Shown piece by piece: positions 1 through 5,049 of a stretch of 5,049 nt of DNA. How positions within the stretch are numbered: the stretch's first letter is position 1; every line of letters starts with the position of its first letter. Source of the stretch: a bacterium (GTDB lineage: Bacteria > Pseudomonadota > Gammaproteobacteria > Burkholderiales > Thiobacteraceae); the NCBI GenBank assembly GCA_027438535.1, contig DAIAMA010000114.1:1-5049 (forward strand). Reading direction: 5' to 3'. Made by a program: the position numbers and the translations under genes. The notes under the pieces were generated by a model. That model made no database searches, was not told the DNA's origin, and saw only the letters and a program-made list of their open reading frames with translations.

Positions 1-58
1 TGGGAATTTCCGCGCGCGGAGGTGTTGTACCCGGTGAAGTTTCACGGCCGCGTGCTGA

Positions 59-688
59 ACTACGCCGATGTGGAAAGCGCTGGACGAGAACACCATCCTC
101 GCTTGGGAAATGAACGGCGAGCCCTTGCCCTACTTAAACGGTTTCCCGGTACGCCTGATCGTGCCCGGCTGGACTGCCACCTATTGGACCAAGATGATCA
201 CGGAGCTCAACGTAGTCTCCAAGCCTTGGGATGGTTTCTGGATGCGCGTGGCTTACCGCATTCCGATCGGAAAATTCCCCGAAGTGGATCGTTTCGTATC
301 CCAAGAGCGGCCCACCGACACCATGACGCCGATTACCGAGATGGTGGTGAATTCGCTGATGACCAATATCAAGGAAGGGCAGCGTTTCAAGCATGGTCAA
401 GCCATCGAGGTGAAGGGCATCGCCTGGGATTCCGGCCGGGGCATCCAGTTGGTAGAAATTTCCACCGACGGCGGCTATACCTGGCGCGATGCCACACTCG
501 GAAAGGACTACGGCAATTATTCGTGGCGGCAATTTTCCTACCGCTTTCAACCGCAGAAAAAAGGCAAGTACGACGTCATGGCGCGAGCAAGCAACCGCGC
601 CGGCAGTACGCAGACGTTCGGATTAATCTGGAACCCGGCGGGTTACCATCACAATATCGTACAAAAAATCACCGTCGAGGTCGCTTAA
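59..688 (+). CDS. sorA: SorA-like periplasmic sulfite:cytochrome c oxidoreductase, molybdopterin subunit (C-terminal part)
   Basis: This is the C-terminal portion of a sulfite oxidase-family molybdoenzyme, which oxidises sulfite to sulfate and passes electrons to a c-type cytochrome. Visible family marks are the EMNGEPLPYLNGFPVRLIVPGW block, then a TYW-K segment, a WMRVAYRIP segment, and a C-terminal immunoglobulin-like dimerisation domain with VEISTDGGYTWRDATLGKDYG and a final NPAGYHHNIVQ block. The molybdopterin-ligating cysteine and the Tat signal of this family would lie upstream, outside the window. An ATG exists at 68, but homology already spans it, so it is not the real start. The frame has TGA stops at 35-37 and 56-58, so the gene is either frameshifted, a pseudogene, or hit by an assembly error at the edge. 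The SorB-like cytochrome gene follows 13 bp downstream, as in sorAB operons. The family call is firm; sulfite as substrate is inferred from the cytochrome partner. Confidence 0.85.
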   Translation, partial: TTPMWKALDENTILAWEMNGEPLPYLNGFPVRLIVPGWTATYWTKMITELNVVSKPWDGFWMRVAYRIPIGKFPEVDRFVSQERPTDTMTPITEMVVNSLMTNIKEGQRFKHGQAIEVKGIAWDSGRGIQLVEISTDGGYTWRDATLGKDYGNYSWRQFSYRFQPQKKGKYDVMARASNRAGSTQTFGLIWNPAGYHHNIVQKITVEVA

Positions 689-693
689 AGGAG
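687..693 (+). promoter_or_regulatory. Ribosome binding site of the sorB-like gene
   Basis: AAAGGAG lies 8 bases before the ATG at 702 and overlaps the TAA stop of the upstream sorA-like gene. This fixes the cytochrome start and suggests the two genes are co-transcribed and perhaps translationally coupled. Confidence 0.8.
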
Positions 694-701
694 AGCCTGC
701 C

Positions 702-983
702 ATGAACCAATATCTGTTTTTGTCGCTCGCTCTGATTGCTTCCGCCGCGTTCGCGGACGAAAGCCAAATCAAGCTCAAGGATGGCCCCAATAAGGATTTA
801 GTGGCCAGCAACTGCGCGGTTTGCCACAGTACGGACTATATCCAAATGAACTCGGTATTTCTGGATCGGAAAGGCTGGGAGGCAGAGGTCAATAAAATGG
901 TGAACGTTATGCATGCGCCGATCAATAAAGACGATATTCCAAAGATCGTGGAATATTTGACCACGTATTATGGCAAGCAATGA
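702..983 (+). CDS. sorB: SorB-like monohaem cytochrome c, electron acceptor of the sulfite dehydrogenase
   Basis: This 93-residue secreted cytochrome c probably takes electrons from the SorA-like enzyme and passes them to the respiratory chain. Residues 1-18 form a Sec signal peptide with a hydrophobic core (YLFLSLALIASA) and a likely cleavage after AFA. One haem-attachment motif, CAVCH, sits at residues 38-42, with His42 as the proximal ligand. The distal ligand is probably a methionine in the later helix (Met66 or Met70), though Met49 is also possible. The pattern of CxxCH-S-DYI, then LDR-GWE-EV-KM, an AP and a terminal YL-YYG is that of SorB-type subunits, and the mature size of about 75 residues fits. 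The start is set by a strong Shine-Dalgarno. The gene is visibly less GC-rich than the pil genes, partly because the protein is rich in Lys and Asn. Without its neighbour it could only be called a class I cytochrome c. Confidence 0.88.
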   Translation: MNQYLFLSLALIASAAFADESQIKLKDGPNKDLVASNCAVCHSTDYIQMNSVFLDRKGWEAEVNKMVNVMHAPINKDDIPKIVEYLTTYYGKQ

Positions 984-1002
984 GAACGGTATAGCGCATC
1001 CT

Positions 1003-1041
1003 GGGAAATGAACCGCGTCCGCGTTCGATCGCGGTGTTCCC
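1003..1041. terminator. Interrupted hairpin between convergent genes, possible terminator
   Basis: The 61 bp between the convergent sorB-like and pilR stop codons contains ACCGCG (1012-1017) paired with CGCGGT (1030-1035) around a 12-base loop. It is extended outward by GGGAA (1003-1007) paired with TTCCC (1037-1041) across a small asymmetric internal loop. There is no run of T on either side, so this is not a classical intrinsic terminator. Its position between two gene ends is the main argument for it. Confidence 0.3.
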
Positions 1042-1044
1042 CGA

Positions 1045-2403
1045 CTATTCGATTCCCAAGCGTTCTAGGCGATAGCGCAAGGCGCGGAAGGTTATACCCA
1101 GCAGTTTCGCCGCCGCCGTTTTGTTGTAACGTGTTTTTTCCAGCGCTTCCATGATCGCCTCGCGTTCCACGCGATCCAAATAGTCCTGCAGCGGCCATTT
1201 CGCGTCGGGTTCGCGGGTTTCATCGTCCAGTGTTGCGGCGTCCGGCAGGCTGAGATAAAGATCGTCGCGTCCGAGCTTGTTCCCGCTGCATAAGGCGAGC
1301 GCGCGCTCTAAAATATTTTCCAGTTCGCGCACGTTGCCGGGGAAGGCGTAGTCGCGCAATCCGGCAATCGCATCGTCGCTCAGCGCCGGTACCGGTGCGC
1401 CGGATTGCTTGGCCAAGCGTTCGAGCAGCGCTTGCGCGATAGACGGGATGTCCTCGCGCATTTCGCGCAGCGGCGGCATCTTGAGTTCGATCACGTTCAG
1501 CCGGTAGTATAAATCTTGCCGGAACCGGCCGCTTTCGACCAAGTTCGACAGCGCTTGATGCGTGGCGCTGATGATACGCACATCGATCGGGTCTTCTTGG
1601 GTCGCGCCCACCTTGCGCACTTTCTTTTCCTGAATCGTGCGCAGGAGTTTGACTTGCATCGAGAGCGGCAAATCGGCGACTTCATCCAGAAACAGCGTGC
1701 CGCCGTTCGCGGCCTGGAAAAAGCCGTCACGATCCGCATCGGCGCCGGTAAAAGCGCCTTTCTTGTAGCCAAAGAATTCGCTTTCCATGAGGTTTTCCGG
1801 GATTGCGCCGCAGTTCACGGGTACGAAGGGCTGCGCCTGGCGTGCGCTTTTTTCATGAATGAGCCGCGCCGCGAGTTCTTTGCCGCAGCCCGATTCGCCG
1901 GTGACATAGACCGGCGCTTGGCTGCGCGCGAGTTTGTCTATCATATCGCGCGCCAGTTGAATCGCCGGCGAATTGCCGAGCAAAGTGCGCTGCGGTGTTT
2001 CTTGCGTGTCCTTTTCGCTGACGCTGAGCGCGGATTTGACCAGCGCGCGCAGTTGCTCGAGCGACACCGGTTTGGGAATGTAGTCGAATGCGCCGGCCTT
2101 GAGCGCCGCCACGGCATTTTCGGTGTTCCCGTAGGCGGTGATGACCGCCACCGGCAATTCCGGGTGGTGCTGGCCGATATATTGCACCAACTCGATACCG
2201 GTGCCATCGGGTAGCCGCATGTCGGTCAAGCACAAATCGAAAGGCTGGGATTTAAGCAAGGCGATCGCATCGGCGACTTTCATCGCGCGCTTCGACTCGA
2301 GCCCCATGCGCAGTAGCGTGAGCTCGAGCAGTTCCAAAATATCCGCTTCGTCGTCGACGATCAGCACGGTGAGTTTGTTGTGGCCCGCCGAGGGTTGCTT
2401 CAA
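1045..2403 (-). CDS. pilR: PilR, sigma-54-dependent response regulator (type IV pilus control)
   Basis: This 452-residue NtrC-class activator is the partner of PilS. Residues 11-126 form a receiver domain with acidic pocket Asp17/Asp18, phosphoacceptor Asp61, Thr89 and Lys111. Residues 140-370 or so form the AAA+ sigma-54 interaction domain, with Walker A GESGCGKE (169-176), the intact sigma-54 contact loop GAFTGA (216-221), Walker B GTLFLDE (235-241) and a GRFRQDLYYRLNV arginine-finger region. The last 50 residues form a Fis-type helix-turn-helix (NKTAAAKLLGITFRALRYRLERLGIE). All key residues are present, so it should be functional. In characterised species PilR activates the major pilin gene pilA from a sigma-54 promoter; pilA is not in the window. 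The start is a TTG with an ideal ribosome site, sharing four bases with the pilS stop. NtrC or another paralogue is less likely given the PilS-type kinase next to it. Confidence 0.93.
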   Translation of the reverse strand: MKQPSAGHNKLTVLIVDDEADILELLELTLLRMGLESKRAMKVADAIALLKSQPFDLCLTDMRLPDGTGIELVQYIGQHHPELPVAVITAYGNTENAVAALKAGAFDYIPKPVSLEQLRALVKSALSVSEKDTQETPQRTLLGNSPAIQLARDMIDKLARSQAPVYVTGESGCGKELAARLIHEKSARQAQPFVPVNCGAIPENLMESEFFGYKKGAFTGADADRDGFFQAANGGTLFLDEVADLPLSMQVKLLRTIQEKKVRKVGATQEDPIDVRIISATHQALSNLVESGRFRQDLYYRLNVIELKMPPLREMREDIPSIAQALLERLAKQSGAPVPALSDDAIAGLRDYAFPGNVRELENILERALALCSGNKLGRDDLYLSLPDAATLDDETREPDAKWPLQDYLDRVEREAIMEALEKTRYNKTAAAKLLGITFRALRYRLERLGIE

Positions 2404-4067
2404 TGCATTACTCCTTTACCGCAGAGCCGGAATTGCCCGCCCTGGGCGAGCTCCAGGGCATCCAGGGTGGCGTCGTTTGCTTCCGCGAGTTGACGCGCGA
2501 TGTATAGTCCCAGTCCGGTGCCGGTGCTTTCGGTGGTAAAAAACGGCTCGAACAATTGCGCTTGGATTTCACTTGGCACCCCGGCGCCATCATCGATCAC
2601 GTCCAATTGTATTACATTCTCGGCCGCCGCCCGGCTTGCCACCAAGCGGATGCTGCCCGCGCGCTGCTGGCAATAGCGCCAGGCATTGCGGCATAGATTC
2701 CACAATACTTGATGTAAGTGGTAGCGATCGAAGCGCATGGAAAGAGCCGGGTCGGCCTCGATTATGATCGCGCCGGGCGGAATCCGCTCGGCCTGGCAAA
2801 ACTCCTGGCGGAAAGTGGCGAGGTATTGCGCCAGATGAATCGGCTCGGGCTGGCCGCGATCCTTGCGGTTGAGCTGCAAGATATCCTGCACCATGCGGTC
2901 GAGGCGGAAGGTATTGTCGCGGATAATTTCGAGCAAGCGCTTTTGCATCGCATCGAAACGCTCATCCTCTTGCAGCAATTGCGTTGCATGGCCGATCGAG
3001 CTTAGGGGATTGCGAATCTCATGCGCGATATTGGCGGTGAGGCGGCCTAGCGCGGCGAGCTTTAATTGCTGCGCTTGCGCCTGCAAGCGGCTCAAATCCT
3101 CGAGAAAGATGACTGCGCCCAAGGCGCGCTTGGTGCCGATGGGGGTAATACGCGCGCGGAACGAGCGGGTGCCGCCCGGCGTGCGCAGCGGCAGCACGCT
3201 GATATCGCCGGATTCACGCCATTCCGCGATGCGCTCGGACAGGCTTGCCGAATAGCTTGCAATCGTGATGTCGCCGGGCTTTCCCAACAGCGGGCCGAGC
3301 AGCCGCTCCGCCTGAGTATTGATTTGACGCACGCGGTTGTCGCCATCGACGACGATCACGCCATCTTGCATATCCTGGATCACCAGCCGGTTTACCGCGT
3401 CCAGATTCGCCAAGTCGACGCGCTGGCGTTGCGCGATCGCCTCACTTACTGTCAGCCGTTTCGCCAGATAATATCCGAGTCCGGCGATGACGAAATAGGT
3501 GATCGACAACAAGCCGGCTTGCAGATAATTGCCCGTCTCGCCACGGGTGTAGGTGAGATAGGTTTCCTCGAGCAGGATCGCGATAGTAGCGATCGCGGCG
3601 TGAAACATGGCCAGCCGGCCGCGCGCGATAAGACTCGACGCGGCCAGCGTCACCAAGATCAATAATCCGAGCCCGCTGACCAGGCCGCCGCTGCTATACA
3701 TTAGCATCGTGATGAGCAGAATATCGGCCATGACTTGGCCGGAGAGCTGGATTTCGAAGCGCGGCCAGCGCGCTTGAATCGCGATAATGACCAAGCCGCC
3801 AAACAGCAAGTACAGCACGCTGGCGAGAACGTAAATATGGGGACTCAGGGCGCCGAGCGGATTGCGTCCGGGCAGCAGCAGATGCGCCAGCAGTAAAATG
3901 CCGGCCGCGATCATGCGATAAAGGTTGAAGTAATGCAGCGAGCGCCAATACGTATTGGCGAGATGCGGCTGGTGCGACAGCCTATCCGGCCAGCCGTCGC
4001 GCAGCGTGCCTAGCGCATTATTGCTGGCGGAGCCGGCGGTGTTCGTCGGTGCAGAAAAATTCTCCAC
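2400..4067 (-). CDS. pilS: PilS, membrane sensor histidine kinase (type IV pilus control)
   Basis: This 555-residue inner-membrane sensor kinase phosphorylates PilR. After a polar N-terminus of about 48 residues come roughly six hydrophobic segments (about 51-66, 76-97, 111-124, 129-146, 153-167 and 184-203). The SSGGLVSGLGLLILVTLAAS block is characteristic of PilS. A PAS-like domain follows (about 222-325, with MQDGVIVVD and RQIN-QAERLLG). The HisKA helix carries the phosphoacceptor His349 in AHEIRNPLSS. The ATPase domain has its N box at LWNLCRNAWRYC (455-466), G1 DDGAGV (492-497), F box FEPFFTT (506-512) and G2 GTGLGLYIA (516-524). No catalytic motif is missing. The GTG start lies 50 bases inside the PP0621 gene and has only a weak GAGG about 12 bases upstream. 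A CTG near 4004 is the only other start-like codon before the membrane domain. In studied PilS proteins the membrane region senses pilin levels. Confidence 0.93.
   Translation of the reverse strand: MENFSAPTNTAGSASNNALGTLRDGWPDRLSHQPHLANTYWRSLHYFNLYRMIAAGILLLAHLLLPGRNPLGALSPHIYVLASVLYLLFGGLVIIAIQARWPRFEIQLSGQVMADILLITMLMYSSGGLVSGLGLLILVTLAASSLIARGRLAMFHAAIATIAILLEETYLTYTRGETGNYLQAGLLSITYFVIAGLGYYLAKRLTVSEAIAQRQRVDLANLDAVNRLVIQDMQDGVIVVDGDNRVRQINTQAERLLGPLLGKPGDITIASYSASLSERIAEWRESGDISVLPLRTPGGTRSFRARITPIGTKRALGAVIFLEDLSRLQAQAQQLKLAALGRLTANIAHEIRNPLSSIGHATQLLQEDERFDAMQKRLLEIIRDNTFRLDRMVQDILQLNRKDRGQPEPIHLAQYLATFRQEFCQAERIPPGAIIIEADPALSMRFDRYHLHQVLWNLCRNAWRYCQQRAGSIRLVASRAAAENVIQLDVIDDGAGVPSEIQAQLFEPFFTTESTGTGLGLYIARQLAEANDATLDALELAQGGQFRLCGKGVMH
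2411..2417 (-). promoter_or_regulatory. Ribosome binding site that selects the TTG start of pilR
   Basis: On the minus strand AAAGGAG lies inside the last codons of pilS, followed by a 7-base spacer and then TTG at 2403-2401. The ATG within the spacer is in the pilS frame and meets the pilS TGA one codon later. TTG is therefore the best start for pilR, and the overlap suggests translational coupling. Confidence 0.7.
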
Positions 4068-4251
4068 GGCTGAAGATGGCCTCGGTTTGCGGCACGTTCA
4101 CGCCGCATTGGACACAGCGCACCATATTCTCGGCGGCGGGCCGAGGGGTGTTCGGATTGGAAGCAGGGGGCTGCTGCAAATTGCGAAAGTATCCCTTCAA
4201 CATCTGATAGATGATGAAGGCGCCAATGATGATGACCAGCAACTTTCCCAT
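4018..4251 (-). CDS. PP0621-family small membrane-anchored protein with Cys/His zinc-like motif
   Basis: This 77-residue protein opens the pilSR operon. Residues 3-18 (KLLVIIIGAFIIYQML) form one membrane segment. A Pro/Asn-rich linker follows (about 27-40), then a small domain with Cys46-x2-Cys49 and Cys67-x3-His71 (VRCVQCG and FFCTDEHRR). That spacing looks like a treble-clef or zinc-ribbon site, so metal binding is an inference from the pattern. Proteins of this type, named PP0621 family, recur upstream of pilS as far as I recall, and I know of no assigned function. The ATG at 4251 is preferred over an upstream in-frame ATG at 4281: it has GGAGA six bases before it, and MGKLLV is the usual family start. 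The upstream ATG would also precede the mapped ribosome site and overlap the promoter. The 3' end overlaps the pilS start by 50 bases. Confidence 0.82.
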   Translation of the reverse strand: MGKLLVIIIGAFIIYQMLKGYFRNLQQPPASNPNTPRPAAENMVRCVQCGVNVPQTEAIFSRGEFFCTDEHRRLRQQ

Positions 4252-4257
4252 GCCCGC

Positions 4258-4262
4258 TCTCC
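4258..4262 (-). promoter_or_regulatory. Ribosome binding site of the PP0621-family gene
   Basis: On the minus strand GGAGA precedes the ATG at 4251 by six bases. It supports the 77-residue form over the 87-residue form. Confidence 0.6.
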
Positions 4263-4280
4263 GCCTATATTTGCGCCGCA

Positions 4281-4289
4281 ATCATATCA
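4281..4289 (-). promoter_or_regulatory. Extended -10 promoter candidate of the PP0621-pilS-pilR operon
   Basis: The minus strand reads TGATATGAT: a TGn extension directly before TATGAT, five of six matches to the sigma-70 -10 consensus. Transcription would start near 4274, giving a leader of about 23 bases to the ATG at 4251. The -35 position (about 4304-4309, CAGATT) is a poor match, which is typical of extended -10 promoters or activator-dependent ones. Confidence 0.5.
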
Positions 4290-4290
4290 T

Positions 4291-4312
4291 GGGCAGGCTG
4301 TCGAATCTGCCC
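4291..4312. repeat. 6-10-6 inverted repeat over the -35 region, possible operator
   Basis: GGGCAG (4291-4296) and CTGCCC (4307-4312) form a perfect inverted repeat around a 10-base spacer, starting two bases upstream of the extended -10 element. It covers the spacer and -35 positions of the predicted promoter, so a bound protein would directly affect the operon. It could equally be chance in GC-rich DNA. Confidence 0.35.
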
Positions 4313-4404
4313 CCGTTGCGGGTGCGAAATGAATGGAGCGTGCGCCGCACAGCCATGGCGTGGCAGCGTGCCGGAAAATTATTGGCTGGTTTTTCCTGGA
4401 TTTC

Positions 4405-4450
4405 CTTGAGCTGATAACTTTATAGGCTGCCGTACCGGCGCGAACTCAAG
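4405..4450. repeat. Short inverted repeats at the end of the crp/fnr-family gene
   Basis: CTTGAG (4405-4410) and CTCAAG (4445-4450) are perfect inverted copies, 34 bases apart, and the second overlaps the stop codon of the Crp/Fnr gene. Between them a small GCCG-TAC-CGGC hairpin lies at 4429-4439. Neither is followed by a clear T run in the gene's direction, so a terminator role is only possible. Confidence 0.2.
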
Positions 4451-5049
4451 CGCTGGCATAGCGCGGAGAGGTTTCCTGCGCGCAAGCATTTGAACCCGGC
4501 CATATCGCGATCAAGTCCGAGCGCAAGCGGTCGAATTCTTTTTTCACCACGTCGTAGCATTCGCAAGCTTGTGTCTCCAATCCCGGCCGATTAAGCACCT
4601 CGATGCGGCCACGGCTGTAGCTGATGAGCCCGGCCATCTGTAATTTTCCGGCCGCCTCCGTGATGCTTTCGCGGCGTACTCCGAGCATGCCGGCCATCAA
4701 TTCCTGTGTCATCGCCAAGCTGCCGGAAGGCGCGCGATCAAGATTTAGCAGTAACCAGCGGCACAATTGCTGTTCTACCGAGTGCCGCCGGATACAGCCG
4801 CTCGTCTGAGCCATTTGTGCGATCAGCGTTTGAGTGTGGCGCATCAACACACGCTGTAAAGCGCCGACATGGTCGATTTCATGCTTTAGCCATTTCGCGC
4901 TCAGCCGATAGCCGGAGCCGGTGTTCAGGATCGTGGCCTGGGTCAAGGCGGTGTTGTCTCCTGGAAATATCGAGGCGCCGAGCATGCCCTCGTTGCCAAC
5001 CACGGCCACTTCGACCGAGGTGCCGTCATCCATGGCACATAACAGGGAT
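4446..5049 (-). CDS. Crp/Fnr-family transcriptional regulator (N-terminus outside the window)
   Basis: The visible part is about 200 residues of a DNA-binding regulator with an N-terminal cyclic-nucleotide-like beta domain and a C-terminal winged helix. The frame stays open through the window edge (SLLCAMDDGTSVEVAVVGNEG), so the ATG at 5033 is internal and roughly 30-50 residues are missing. The VVGNEGMLGASIF segment belongs to the effector-domain barrel. A long dimerisation helix follows (about 45-100, counted from the ATG at 5033). The helix-turn-helix lies at about 105-135 (AMTQELMAGMLGVRRESITEAAGKLQMAGLI), with wing YSRGRIEVLNRPGLE. The C-terminal CECYDVVKKEFDRL is shared by a large uncharacterised Crp/Fnr subgroup. 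The cAMP-contact residues of true Crp are not evident, and any FNR-type N-terminal cysteines would be off the window, so the effector is unknown. It points the same way as the pil operon but is separated from it by 194 bp with its own promoter. Confidence 0.88.
   Translation of the reverse strand, partial: SLLCAMDDGTSVEVAVVGNEGMLGASIFPGDNTALTQATILNTGSGYRLSAKWLKHEIDHVGALQRVLMRHTQTLIAQMAQTSGCIRRHSVEQQLCRWLLLNLDRAPSGSLAMTQELMAGMLGVRRESITEAAGKLQMAGLISYSRGRIEVLNRPGLETQACECYDVVKKEFDRLRSDLIAIWPGSNACAQETSPRYASA

Noticed and set aside
22..705. A 227-codon open frame overlapping the sorA-like gene
   Set aside because: From about position 70 onward it is out of frame with clear SorA homology and reads as low-complexity Arg/His-rich shadow sequence. 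Only its first 66 bases might be real coding, as noted under the frame break.
1516..2214. A 232-codon open frame on the + strand, antisense to pilR
   Set aside because: It lies wholly opposite the conserved PilR AAA+ and receiver domains, is rich in Arg/Ala/His as expected of GC-rich antisense frames, and has no recognisable domain.
3066..3665. A 199-codon open frame on the + strand, antisense to pilS
   Set aside because: It is opposite the PilS PAS and membrane regions, shows no motif, and is best explained as a by-product of codon bias.
4211..4414. A 67-codon + strand frame in the region upstream of the PP0621 gene
   Set aside because: It overlaps the start of the PP0621 gene and its promoter on the other strand. 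It has no recognisable domain, and its composition looks like chance.
1..5049. A defence, phage, CRISPR or transposon system
   Set aside because: There are no transposase, integrase, direct-repeat array, tRNA or terminal repeats. Every gene falls into a standard housekeeping or regulatory family.

Overview
The window looks like ordinary chromosomal DNA from a Gram-negative proteobacterium, most likely a betaproteobacterium. This rests on recalled family resemblance and has not been checked by a search. The evidence is a PP0621-type small protein followed by pilS and pilR, the style of PilS membrane domain, a SorAB-type periplasmic sulfite dehydrogenase, and moderately high GC. I see no mobile element, CRISPR array, tRNA or rRNA.

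Left part (1-983, + strand): the C-terminal two thirds or so of a SorA-like molybdopterin sulfite:cytochrome c oxidoreductase. A small secreted monohaem cytochrome c (SorB-like) follows 13 bp later with a strong Shine-Dalgarno. Together they would oxidise sulfite in the periplasm and pass electrons to the respiratory chain. The SorA reading frame breaks close to the window edge: upstream of about position 59 the correct frame has two stops.

Middle (1045-4251, - strand, convergent with sorAB): a three-gene operon read right to left. It holds a 77-residue membrane-anchored PP0621-family protein with a Cys/His zinc-like motif, the sensor kinase PilS and the sigma-54-dependent response regulator PilR. 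The genes overlap: the pilS GTG lies 50 bases inside the PP0621 gene, and pilR starts at a TTG sharing four bases with the pilS stop. An extended -10 promoter candidate and a 6-10-6 inverted repeat lie just upstream of the operon. PilS/PilR normally control type IV pilin transcription; pilA itself is not in the window.

Right part (4446-5049, - strand): most of a Crp/Fnr-family regulator, running off the window and missing its N-terminus. The 194 bp between it and the PP0621 gene holds the operon promoter and short inverted repeats.

All five genes fall into recognisable families and I found no convincing undescribed system. The points most worth a second look are the SorA frame break, the palindrome over the -35 region of the PP0621-pilSR promoter, and the unexplained role of the PP0621 protein in a pilus-control operon.
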